A stretch of 64,000 nt of DNA from Malus domestica (lineage: Eukaryota > Streptophyta > Magnoliopsida > Rosales > Rosaceae). The translations under genes and the position numbers were made by a program. The stretch's first letter is position 1; the number at the start of each line of letters is the position of its first letter. The DNA lies in contig NC_091676.1 of NCBI RefSeq assembly GCF_042453785.1, positions 1,929,501-1,993,500 on the forward strand, read 5' to 3'. Positions 30,541 to 41,861 of this stretch are shown one piece after another. The notes under the pieces are model-generated. The model did no database searches. It saw only the letters and a list, made by a program, of their open reading frames with translations, and was not told where the DNA came from.

Positions 30541-31273
30541 TGGAGGCTGTTTTTTTTTTTGGGTTTTTCATGTTTTTGGTTTTTTTTTTGTATTTGTTTT
30601 CATTTAGCAGATTATTATTTTGACACTTATCAGTTGTTTGCTCATTTTATGAAATAGAATAAATTAGTTTTTATCATACTTGTGCAAAACTAAGTACAAT
30701 GATATTCTAGGATTTCATACCGCTGACTCCACTTAGTAAGATATGGCGTTGTTATTGTTATTGTACATTTGATCTTCCAAAATACAATGCCATTTACCAA
30801 CATTGGAACAATTATTATAATATTTTGTTGAAGAAAAAGAATCAGCTAAACACAAGTGATTATGTCTACTCTAAACTACACTAAGAAGAGAGAGAGGGTT
30901 AGAATTAGAGTCGATATGAGTTGAAGAAGACCATAATCATCAAGACAATCCACCACTAGTGTCAAGTTCAACACGCTTTTTTAACCTCATTTGCTCCTCA
31001 TGCGTTGCAAAATTATAAAATATTCGGTTTAAAGTGCTGTTCCTCTCTGTCGAAAAGGAAAATTCCAAATTACTTTGATTTGGAGTGCAGATAGCTAAAA
31101 CAGAATTGTCCAAAGTCGTTAACTAGGAAGCAAAAATGATCACGCACTCATAGGTTTATTACTCATAGGTTCATAAAGTTCTCAACTAACAGGGCAAAAG
31201 TCCGCACCAAACAAAAAGTTTGATCTACCCCAACAGTGGGATGACCATTTATCTGAATCGACAATTACCCATC

Positions 31274-33274
31274 TCAAGGGAGAATTACTTCAACAGGTGG
31301 TAGCAATGTCTGAGGCTTTTTCTCCTCCGACGATGGCGGTGATGGGTACGCCTTTTTCCCGTCATTGGTTTTTGGCTTTGACAAACCAAACTGCTCCCTT
31401 ATCTTCTCTAACTTTTCAAAAATCTTCTTCCTGATCTCGGGATTGACAACGCGTGCTTCCACAGGTTCTATTGGAAGGGTGAGTGCTGCCAGTGTCCCAA
31501 CAGGCACAGATAACATCACATCTCTTCGTGAAACTCCAAAGGCTTTCGGAGCCTCTACTTTTTCTTTTCCCTCACTTCTCAACTGCAAAGATAACATCAC
31601 ATCTCAGAGATGAATTGAGAAGTAAAAGACAAGTAATTGTTCTACAATCCATCACGGTTTCAGTTTCTGTAAAAGATGATGCTCGAAAGTACTAAACAAT
31701 GAAAAATCAAGTTGCAGCCTACTTACCCTACATCTCCGGCCCTTATGACAATTAAGAATCAAACTGCAAGACCGAACAATTAAATCTGGCTTGTTACAAC
31801 TTAATCACTTTTCGAGAATACAGTTCAAAGGGACCTTAATAACCTGAAGCATAATGGACAACTGCACATAAAACCAAAAAAGACTCATCCTACTACAAAG
31901 CCAAATTTAATCCATCTTCTTAATTCGTGATCCATTTGTATATGTGAAAAGAAAAATTTATCAGTGCTTAGACCTTTGGGATGAAACCATTGAAGCTGGA
32001 GATGACAAAACAGATCATAAGTTCGGTACTTCTTACTGAGATCACCATGAATTCATCAAGATAAGCTTAATTACATAAATTATTAAGCATACATTGTGGA
32101 CAGAAATTAACTCTAGCAATGTGAACCACAAGGTAAAGATTACAAAACATGTGGCCCGCCTAACCGAGACCTAGTATCAAAATCTTCATAACTTATCTCC
32201 ACCAAAAACATAGGATTGCTAGATTCTATGGACGATAAGTGTGATTATCTCTTCTCTGCTTGAGTGAAACTCCGGATAGGCGGATGCGGAGTTACAATGA
32301 AATAAAATGCCAACTATGAAATTTAAGGATGCCACGGCCCATGGTTTAACATCATGCTCTTAACTTGCTTCGATAGGGACAAAAGTAAGCAGATCAGCTG
32401 CTTAGAAACAACACTTATACAACCAACGATGGTAAGGGGTACCATTTATGAAAGGATACACTTAGTTTCACATGGCACGAGACGAAAGCTTCCCATAACA
32501 ACTGCATAGCAGTCTGCACTCGATGACGCAAATTAGTTATTTCCTTTGAACCAACTAACTGAACTAACTGCAAATAGCTCTGTAGCCTCACATAACATAG
32601 GCCATATCAGCCAAGTGCCCGAGTAAAAAACAGCTAACCCTCCCTCATAACAAACATTAGAACATCAAAAAAGTGCACGCAAACCTTACATCTTACGGTT
32701 TAAGTTTCTCGCTAAACTTCCGGAAATAAGGAACAGAATATGCTATACTTGGCCCAAAACAAAGCGTAATGAAGTTCTAAGATTCATAAAGCCGACCCCA
32801 TTTACCGAGTAAAGCTTTCTTGTTGTAAGGAACATAATATACTAAACTAAACTAGTCATTCATTGTTCTGAAATTGCTCATGCCTTTGATCTGTAAATAC
32901 GCGAACTAAATTAGTAACATTACCCAATAAAGGAAAACCCAGATGCATTTCCAGTTGAAAACTTCACAAATAAATTATAAAAATGACAAAATAATTTGAT
33001 TTTTTGTGACTGAGGTGAGCTGGAATAAACAGGGTCAATCGATTCAGAGAACAAATATTCATTATTAAACACAATACAGATCAAAAGAAAAGAACTTTAA
33101 GCATATTAAGTGAGTTGAAACAGTGCAAGTAGCAACCTGAAGAGGAAAAGCTCTCTTCTTTGTGGTGGTGGTGGTTGACACCGACACCGAGCGCTTCGTG
33201 GGCAACTGGGTTTCTCCGACCGCCGCCAGAAGACGCGAACCGCCCAACACATTGCTGCAACTAGAGAATGCCAT
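31274..33274 (-). CDS. Predicted thylakoid-lumen protein, two exons
   Basis: Exon 1 is 33274-33137 (46 codons) and exon 2 is 31582-31274 (102 codons plus stop), joined in phase 0 across a 1554-bp GT-AG intron, giving 148 residues. The N terminus is Ser/Thr-rich and basic with almost no acidic residues (MAFSSCSNVLGGSRLLAAVG, SVSTTTTTKKRAF), typical of a chloroplast transit peptide. A second, lumen-targeting signal follows: twin arginines (GVSRRDVML), a hydrophobic stretch (SVPVGTLAALTLP) and an Ala-x-Ala-like site (PVEA). The mature part is about 70 residues, with a charged amphipathic helix (NPEIRKKIFEKLEKIREQFG) and a Pro/Ser/Lys-rich tail. I do not recognise a named family. Tat-dependent import is inferred from the RR. 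A duplicate at 26272-26409 is dead. Confidence 0.7.
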
Positions 33275-34189
33275 CTGTCTCTCTCGGCAAAGATCAACGG
33301 TCTCAAGGCTCGGACTAGTTATTTATTGCAGAGTTCGAAGGGGAAGAAGACCGGACTCCGTGGAGCTGGAGGGACAAAAGGTCGAGATGGGCTGGTCTTT
33401 GACGGCTCAACTTAATTTTTGGTTCTGAAGTTATTGGGCCTTGGGTAACAATCTTTCACTGATCCGGCCTGGTTGTAATGGTTTTTTTTTTTTTTAACAA
33501 AAAACCACCGGTTTTAGTTAAACTTCTTATTTATGAGTGATGTTATACTCACTCACTTATACTCAATGTTTAAAATATCGGTATCAGAGAAATATAGATA
33601 TGCAAATTTATGAAAATATTGATGGATATATTGATATCGATATCGGTTGCCTTTAATAGAAATGATAGAAATTTGGTCAAAATGTGGAAATTCAAAAATA
33701 AACTTTAGAGAATGGCACACTAGTTTAAACAAAATATAAGAATTTATCTGATATTTAACTGAAATGTCAAAAATAGAGACCAAAACTGTCGATTTTAGCT
33801 AAAATTTAAAAGTTTCTCCAATTTATGGTGAAGTCTAAACTTCTCCCTCTTTACATATCTTTTTCTAACTTTTATATATTTTTACGAAATTTTGAATGTA
33901 TCGAAAAAATTTGAAACGCTACTCATACTATTTTCACACTCACCTTTTGACTAAATGGTATATGATAAATTGGATGGGACTACGACATATATATATTTTT
34001 TTTTTGGAAACATAGCTTTCAAAACGTTTTTACAAGTCGTGGTTTACTAATACCATTTAAAGTAGTTTAGTAACTTAATACGGCATATGACACTATTCAC
34101 TTTGTTTAATTTGAGCCCATCACCTTTTAGGTCATTACTCATAAGTATCCTTGCAAAATTCCTTGAAAGATGAATCATTAATCTGACAT

Positions 34190-34405
34190 TAGGAGCATTT
34201 TTCCTTAACACTATCAATTATGGTGTATACTCAGCATACATTTAAAAATTTGTCACGTATTATTTCATTTAACCTTAATTTAACTTTTTTTTCAAAATTA
34301 AAAAGGTAACATTTAATGTGAAAGTTAACTAAAGTTATATGAAAAAACATGTGGCAGATGATTAGGTGCATAGTAAGTATACATCATAATTTATGATGGT
34401 GAAAA
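34190..34405. mobile_element. MITE-like inverted repeat
   Basis: AATTATGGTGTATACTCAGCAT at the left faces ATAGTAAGTATACATCATAATT at the right, with AT-rich sequence between. Non-coding. Confidence 0.45.
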
Positions 34406-36015
34406 AAAGACTCATTAATAGAATATTGTTGAAGCAAAAGAGTTTCCTCCAAAAGCATATCAAGTACACAACCACATTTGGAAATGGAAATGGCAGCTCC
34501 CTGTAGTAAGTATGACTTTAAATTTTGAGGATCTGTGATGAAATGCATATTAGCCACAAGATTATATTAGGTTAAGATCTAAAGTATTTGACAACTTAAT
34601 AAAGAAAAATCAACTTAAATCCATGAACCTTTAGAAAACTCATTTTATTATTTTGTTTTATTAAGTTATCAAATATTTTAAGTCTATAAACTAAACTAAT
34701 CTTATGGTTAATTTGCATTTGATATTCGCAAGTTCTCATTTGAGGACCTTAAGAGAGCATGACTCTTTAATTTAATAGGAAAATTGGTTACTGCAAAACA
34801 ACCAGCTGGAAGTAGTGGAGTACCGTGTTTTTTTATATTTGGGGATGGAGGGGCATCCACAAATCTTGATTGATTGGAAACCAAGTTTAAACCCACTTCA
34901 CTTTGTTCACCCTCCAAAAACGAAAGAAGGTTAATTTAAAGGATGTGATATCCACACACCTCTTTTTACTTCTCACACATCCTTCTAATTTTCGGCTATC
35001 GGATCGGATGAAATGAAGAAAATCAACGGACATAAATTAACAAGGGGTGTGTGAGAAGTAAAAAGGGATGTGTAGATAGCACATCCCTAATTTAATTGGT
35101 AAACCAGATAACAAATTCTACTAATTTGTTATAAAAGTGAATCAGAGAAACCAAGGAATCTAAAACTGCGGCGAGTACAGTGGTGATCAGTGTGTGCAGG
35201 GAGATGGATAAAACTAGACTAGAAACCTAGCTAGAGTTTTTTTTTTTTTTCTTTTTTTTAGAAAATAAATTTACGATTAGTAAGAGGAAGAAAATAGTTC
35301 GAAACTATTACATTAGTTTAGGGGAGCGAGAAAGTTTCAAACTCATAACACATGGATAAAAAAATTCAACATCTTATCTACTAGAATATTAAAGTGGAAA
35401 TTCAGTTCAAAATCTTACTTTGTATCGGATATATAGGGAATGAATTATAATATATTAATTTTCAAAACCATATAAATTCAGTTAGCATAAAAAAGGTTTA
35501 TGAATTTCACATTATATACTGGTAACAAAATAAAAATACAAGAATTTCACATTGGAATATTAACAAAATCGAATGACTTATGTTTAGTTGTTTCATGTCT
35601 AATTACATCGAGACATTTTATGATACAAACTCCACAATATTTATTGTGTTATGCAAGTAATATATAATGCAAGCTGGGAAATAATGTCAATGTAATTATA
35701 TAGTAGTGAACCGTTGACTCTTCGCTGTTTGCTCCAAATCTTGGCATTTGTATCAAATCGAGCCTCTAAGTAGCAACTGATCATGATCCTCCATCGTCCC
35801 TTCACTGTGAGTTGAGCCTCCATGCATCATCACAAATCACATGTTGAAATTTGTCAAGAAACATTAAATTTATTAATTTGAAGAAAGAAAGAAAAGTTGA
35901 TTAGATTAGGCTAAGAGAGACGAAGTGAATTATCTGGGCATAATCACCTTTCTGATGAAAGTTGATCCGCTTCCTAATAAACTTCATATGCAAACATAAG
36001 GTCAAGAATCAAGAT
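34406..36015. other. Intergenic with one short MITE and a SINE-like fragment
   Basis: 34935-35090 is a short inverted repeat (GGATGTGATATCCACACACC against GGATGTGTAGATAGCACATCC, with TTTTTACTTCTCACAC and its complement inside). 35265-35395 resembles 47380-47490 (GTTCGAAACTATTA and CATGGAT...CTTATCTACTAG phrases) and may be a decayed SINE. No gene is seen. Confidence 0.4.
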
Positions 36016-36902
36016 GTTGAATTCCATGCAAACCCTTGTCAAATGAACAGTCTCTTGCTTATTCCTCAGGCTCGCTGTCTCTTCGACCTATCAACATTCT
36101 ATGGTAGCAGGCTAGCTAGTCACCACTAGGTAAACCCTAAACCACATTATTTTTCTAATTAATTAAGGACTTGCTTATACGGCTCATGCTAATTACATTC
36201 TACAGTTCGAAACCAAGGAAATACTACTTTAGTGTAATAAGTAGCTTTATCTAATTTGGTAACTAGATTAGTTTCAAATCCAATTCAATTAGTATAACCC
36301 ACATACACCTGAAAATAGAAAGTTGGTGGCCGCAGCCGCAATAACTAGGGTAAAATTCCAACGATTATCAAAATTATGATGTTAAATTACCACAAAAGTG
36401 GTACTTCGCAACTTATAGCCAGCCTATTACTATTTCTTTCAATTTCTTTCTTCTTCATATTTCAAAAGGAAAAGAAGGAAAGCCAAAAGATACCTAAACC
36501 ACTTCCCAAATGAATCTGATAAACGCATATATATAAACTGGATTAGCTTGGGAGTTTTTGCTTTTTTTTTCCGTTCTAGTTTAATGACTGTTTTATGCAT
36601 AACTCAATAAATTTATAGGTTACTGCAGTCGATCTCGATCAACTACTAGGTCATACTCCAAGATGACACAGAATAAATAGCTAGTTATCTACTAATAAGC
36701 TGCCTTGTTTAACTTCTTAGATGATCAATCAAGTTGATTAATTTAGAAAGAGAAAAAACATGATTACTTTCTAATTAGGGTTTTCAAGGGTACTATGCCT
36801 AACCTTTAATTACCTTAGGTTTCAGGTCGAACAGACAACGAAACTAAGATTATTTGCAAAGGTACTGCTCACTTGACAAGCATAGCATGAAATCCACTCA
36901 CC
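36016..36902 (-). ncRNA. MIR858: MIR858 precursor, locus 1
   Basis: The minus strand at 36842-36822 reads TTCGTTGTCTGTTCGACCT followed by GA, the miR858 sequence known from apple and other plants. A complementary arm lies at 36090-36071 (plus strand CTCGCTGTCTCTTCGACCTA), so miR858 is on the 5' arm. The pairing is not limited to the miRNA: about 80 nt around it (36818-36902) are inverted-repeat with 36016-36095, including a second well-paired block (plus strand CTCACTTGACAAGCATAGCATG against CATGCAAACCCTTGTCAAATGA). The spacer between the arms is about 720 nt, very long for a plant miRNA. miR858 targets R2R3-MYB transcripts of phenylpropanoid and flavonoid control. It sits in tandem with locus 2, same strand, with a similar promoter. 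Confidence 0.8.
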
Positions 36903-37225
36903 CATATCAAAACACATCAACACATCCGCGATCCTCGATCATATATATTTGTTGACTTGTTCTAGATTTCTTTATTTTCTGCAAAAATCTCACACAAGTT
37001 ATCATCCCATCTGAAAAAAAATTAAAAAAATTTAAAAAAAATAAATAAACACAACACAACAAACATATTTGATTTGGACTAAGTACGTAAATCAAACTAA
37101 ATAATTAGCAAAACTACGGAAGAACGTATACGTACGTCAAAGCGGAAGAAGGGAGGGAGAAGAACGTGGTCTTTTGAGCAAGAGACCTAACTGGGAGGTG
37201 CAATACAGCTGCTGGTTTGAGCTTC

Positions 37226-37233
37226 ATTTTATA
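37226..37233 (-). promoter_or_regulatory. TATA box of MIR858 locus 1
   Basis: The minus strand reads ATCTCTATAAAATGAAGC about 385 bp upstream of the mature miRNA. The locus 2 promoter has the matching ATCTCTATAAATTAAGC, so the promoters are homologous. Transcription would start near 37200. Confidence 0.6.
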
Positions 37234-37259
37234 GAGATAAGAAGGAACCTTTCCATGGT

Positions 37260-38079
37260 TTATCACTTTCAATTACAAATCATTGGTGGAGCGTGCGAAT
37301 TCTATACGGATCTTCATGTCAGCTAAAACTTTACACGTGACAGATCATTGACTAATCGATATTTAATTGTTGTGTTTCCCTCTCATAATAAATAGTTAAT
37401 TATAGGTAAGATTCATTGATATAGGATCAACGGACGGTGTAAATTGTATCAGCTGTCACATTAGGGATTTAGGACAACATATATAGTCCGACATTCATGT
37501 AAAACTTTTAACGCGGTGGACCACTTACTTTATAGCTTTTGATTAATTCACAAGTAATGCTAAGCATATTAGTTTTTCGGACTAAATTTTAAGAGAAATA
37601 CTAAGTAAACTTTCAAAAGTGGGAATCTTCATAGACTCTCTTTTATCTTATGTTTTTTTATACAATATTTGATAGTATTGGTACGAGAATTAACGTTAAA
37701 CTGTGAGGTGATAGAGAGTTCACGAAGAGTCTCACTTTGAAAAAGTTTCCTAAATATTTCTCAATTGGTAAATTATATGTTGTGTCAGGGATAGTAAATA
37801 AACACATTAATCACACTCAAATAATAATTCAATCGTCAACAATCACTTCATATAGTTTACAAAATTTAATTTAAATAATCAATCTTTCTAAAATTACCTT
37901 TAATTCATTAGCTAGCTCACTTTCCACTCATTTGTTTCATGTTACTTTTTTGCTTCGGATGATTATATATACACCTTAATTTGTTCTCTTTTAACAGATT
38001 TCTTGAAAGTACCCCTTGATGGTTGGCCGAAATTTCATGATATTTGGACAATAAATACACTAGATTTTTTTTATATATG
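37260..38079. other. Intergenic, with one MITE
   Basis: 37575-37750 is an uninterrupted copy of the MITE family also found at 4555-5925 and 46375-46560 (GAATCTTCATAGACTCTC, AGAATTAACGTTAAACTGTG, AGAGTCTCAC). Otherwise nothing recognisable. Confidence 0.45.
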
Positions 38080-38522
38080 CAAGTGATGTAAACTCGTTTA
38101 AATTATTAAAAAGGAGTTCGAACTCGTGTGGAAAGAAAATCACACCACTCAAACTAATTTGTTTGTTTAAATATTGTAGGATGCATGCATGATTGAATAA
38201 GGTAAATTATCCCATGTGGATTCATCAATATAAAAATATCTGCTGATGTGGAAGGGAACTAGGGTATTATTACAAAAGGCTGTGCTCGTGTGATTCTGAA
38301 ATGTCGATAGAATCCGAGGGTCGAATACTAGATGTGCTCGTGTCAAACTCAGGAGAGCAAGGAAGACGGTGTTTGGATCTTCGTTTTGATCGGGTTGGGA
38401 TTGGCTTATTTCTTGCTTTGGAGGTTTCAGATGAGACACCTCGTTGGCAACTTGAACAAAAAAAAAACCAATTAGCCTTTTGGAGGTTTTTTTTTTTTTT
38501 TTTTTTTGGTTTTTCATGTTTT
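38080..38522. repeat. Segmental duplication, short copy C
   Basis: Repeats 30142-30579, including the junction between the 270-bp leader and the last 120 bp of the beta-propeller CDS (38353 on), then stops in a poly-T run followed by unrelated sequence. The shared junction shows copies B and C derive from one another rather than independently from the gene. Confidence 0.85.
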
Positions 38523-38689
38523 TGTTGGACTTCTCTCTATATTGTATGCGCTTATAAGTAGTTGGCCTTCTCCATATATTGCCACGTAGTTTTATAATGG
38601 AACCTCAACTTCTTCAATACTGCATTATACATAAACTTAATTTGACCTATACTGAAAATATGAGTATACCCCTTAGAATTCAATTTTTA

Positions 38690-39690
38690 TTAACTAAAAC
38701 CCACAATTGTAAAATTTTTCTAATAAAAACCCAATGACTAGGCTCCAACCAAGCAATATCCATAATTAAGTATGACTTGGCAAAATTGGTATTTTTGGAT
38801 GTCAAAATTACCCCTAATATCATTGACTTTGGGTCTATTACTTGTTATCTACATTTATTTTATATTATTTCATTCAATTAAACATTTTAAAACGTTTATG
38901 CATATTTGGAAAAGAAAAATTTTAGTGTCTTGATTTCCAATGCATATTAATAACAAAAATTACATGATATTAGAGTTTTGATTCCTTATATAGTTGTTTT
39001 CTCATTTATGTAAAATGAGCATTTTTTTTTCCTTTTCAAATAATTGTAACAGGTAAATTAGTATTTTTCACAAATATACAAATGTTGTTTTAGTCAAAAT
39101 TACCAATAATAATATCAAAACGTGTCTAACATATGTAATAATACATGCAAAATAATTTACCTACAGAATAAATGAATGTTGATTGATTGCAAACAACACA
39201 TAATAATAACAAATGTGCCTAGTATATGTAATAATACATGCAAAATAGTTTACCTACAAAATGCAAGGATGTTTTTAGCCAATTGATTCAAAGTTTATTA
39301 ATTACCTATATTCTACTTAAAAACATAGGTAATTTATTTCACACAGATATAATAATAACAAAATGTGCCTAATGTATACATGCAAAATAATTTACCATAC
39401 CTAAAATGATTGTCAAACAAATATACGAATGGAACAGATGATGGTAAGACAAGTATAAAGCATATACTTTTGTAATAATAAAGCACTTATTTGCCATGAT
39501 TATGGTGGATAATTAAATTCATCAACATAATTAGGGTGTTGTGGCACAATTGTAAATATTTTGAAAATAATAGGTATTTATTTATTTACATGACAGTTTA
39601 TTTCAAATTTAGGTTTTATTTGGATGTTTAAAACGAAATGAGTTTTTGTCAAGAAAATAAGTATTGCATGGGCTTATATCTAAAGAACCC
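38690..39690. repeat. AT-rich repeat, copy 2 of three
   Basis: Same family as 28905-30135 and 47840-48900: AAAACCCAATGACTAGG at the left, internal ATGTAATAATACATGCAAAA and TTACCTACAAAAT units, and a GTTGTGGCACAATTGTAAAT...GGTTTTATTTGGATGTTTA segment at the right. Confidence 0.5.
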
Positions 39691-39927
39691 AAAGAAAAAC
39701 TTCAGCCTACATATGTAGGGCTTGGAAGATCATATTCCTACTATATATGTTGCTAGAAATCAAACCAACATTTTTATAACGGAAACTGTATGTGCATTCT
39801 CCTTAAACATCTCGATCAACGATAGAAAACTGGAGATAGCTTTACTTGTGTTAGTTTGATCATGAGCTGTTTAATAAGTTTCTTTTAGAGTTAATTAGCT
39901 GGATAAGCAATATATATAATCTGCTCA

Positions 39928-40219
39928 TCAGAGATCTTGCCAGGCTCCAAGCTGATGAGGTTCTACGTATACTCCAGTCCAGATTATATTATGTAGCAAG
40001 CTAGGGAACAGAAGTGGGTCATCATATAGCTTGGCCTTGCGATGATCTGGGTATGGAAACTTCCTTTTCCTGCACATCATTATTGTACATATCAATAAGG
40101 ACAATACTTGCATCATCATCTGTGATTGATACATACAACTCTCGTACATGATGAGAACAAGTAGGCAGAGCAGCTCCACATACGAGGCCTATATGGATTG
40201 TACGACAATTAAAGACCAT
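39928..40219 (-). pseudogene. Frameshifted coding remnant of unknown family
   Basis: Two overlapping minus-strand frames look protein-like. One reads RELYVSITDDDASIVLIDMY and NNDVQEKEVSIPRSS. The other, after a shift near 40070, continues KRKFPYPDHRKAKLYDDPLL and FPSLLH...WTGVYVEPHQLGAWQDL to a stop at 39928. Together they suggest about 90 codons of one broken gene, perhaps an F-box-associated type of domain, but I cannot name it. Confidence 0.3.
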
Positions 40220-40440
40220 AACTAAGAGGGAGTGTGCAGAAAGAGCTCCGCATACGGGGACATATGATTCCTCAGTGTTTTGTGGGGGTGGGGGGAGGGG
40301 GGGAGGAAGGAGGATGGGGGGTGGGGGGTGGGGGGGGGTGGGGATGGGGACAATGAACTACTTGTTGTAGCAGCAGCTCCACATACGGGGAAGGGGGGGG
40401 GGGGTGGGGGACGGGGACAATGAACATATGATGCCTAAGC
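40165..40440. repeat. G-tract-rich low-complexity region with a local duplication
   Basis: Runs of 4-12 G separated by T or A (40283-40352 and 40389-40420) would support G-quadruplex folding of the plus strand. The phrase AGCTCCACATACGGGGA occurs three times in variant form (about 40170, 40240, 40375) and GGGGACAATGAAC twice, showing local duplication around the G tracts. Confidence 0.6.
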
Positions 40441-41091
40441 GTGTAGAATAGCTAGGGCTGACCTGTCTTCAATGAGGAAAGCTTAAAGGTAGGAATTAAC
40501 TAGTTATTAGTTATATCTTTAGTTTGTAGTTGAACTGCGTGTGGAACGGATGTGGGCATTGCCAATTTAATAAAGAACATTCTAGTCAATTGTGAATAAA
40601 AGTCCACGTGTCAGCTCCAGAATTTTCTGAATTATTTTTTGCTCCACACCAGTTACTTACCATATTGGCCTGTTTATGCCAGCCAAGACCAGATTGCTTG
40701 TATCGTGTCATCCACGGGCTTTGCTTGGGTCATTGAAAACAAATTAAATCAGCTATTATATATTTAGCCATACGGGTAGGGATGGCAATTTGACCCATCA
40801 AACCCATTTTCTGTAGGTAATCGATCCGAACGGTTTGGTTTTGGGGATTAAATTTCTGGTATTTTACGGTTATGGGTAACCGTCATGTAAATTTTTTGGT
40901 TTCGGGTTTGGTTATGGTTATTGGGGTATCCGCCCCGAACCTATACCCAAAACCGAACTGGTTTTGAATTAATACAAAAATATCAATATTTATTATATAG
41001 AGAAGAGAGTTATCAATAATCATTAATAATATAAATTATATTCTTATCAATTATTAATAGTATTAATCTCGTTTTTAACAATATTTATTAC

Positions 41092-41290
41092 GGAAGAGGA
41101 TCCTCTCCTAAGCTCAGGATGAGGATCCTCCTGACCAACCCATCTGGGTCGTTCAAATTTAATCCAACAGCTCCAAACAGGCAGACCCTCTAAAAGTTAT
41201 AATAATTGCAACCGTTAGATTAAGTTTGAACGGCCCAGATGGACTGGTCAGGAGGATCCCCATCCTGAGCTCAGGAGAGGATCCTCTTCC
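41092..41290. mobile_element. MULE-type MITE with GGAAGAGGATCC ends
   Basis: Perfectly facing ends, GGAAGAGGATCCTCTCCT and AGGAGAGGATCCTCTTCC, with long inner arms (CTCAGGATGAGGATCCTCC). Flanking direct repeat ATTTATTAC/ATTTATCAC (41083-41091, 41291-41299), 9 bp with one mismatch. The core is related to 27198-27409. Confidence 0.75.
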
Positions 41291-41861
41291 ATTTATCACA
41301 TGCATTGTTTGTATCAATTGTATTAATAACACTATTTAGTATTTAATATTTAATCTTATTGAATATATGATGTATATGCATTGTATCAGTAATCTATTTA
41401 ATTTTTTATTTAAAATTTACTATTTAATTAATAATATAAAAATATTATAATGGGAAAAACCGTTGCCTGAAAGAAAATTCGTTACCCAATGGGTTTGGTT
41501 ATGGGGAAAACCTGTTTGGGGATTCTACGGTTTCGAGTTCGGGTACGAGGATGGCACATCCGAACCCGATCCGCCTCATTGCCATCCCTACATACGGGAA
41601 ATAAAGATAAACAATAAGCTCATCTGTATACTCAATTGTAGTTAAAAGTAGGAACGGTTATTGTACACTCCAATATAGTCGGTTTATATAATTCAGTAGT
41701 AGCATTCAGTTATGTGAGAGAGAAAGAGAGATCAGACCGGGATAGCAGGTGCTGCCTGGGCTGGTGTACGCCATGTTCGGTGAAGACAGTATATTGGTGT
41801 GGCAGTAATGGGGACAATTAGAAAACTGACAGATAAGAGAGGGTTGGCGATCGATTGGGGT

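Larger units (their letters stand above)
30416..34175. repeat. Segmental duplication, copy B
   Basis: Collinear with 22531-27543. It begins with the last 120 bp of the beta-propeller CDS (GAGAGCAAGGAAGACGGTG...), without the rest of that gene, and contains the intact thylakoid-lumen gene on the minus strand. It lacks the gag-only element, the MITE at 27198 and the Copia LTR, so it represents the state before those insertions. Confidence 0.85.

Noticed and set aside
37110-37228. ORF starting MKLKPAAVLHLP at the MIR858 promoter
   Set aside because: Its ATG overlaps the TATA box, so it would not be in the transcript.
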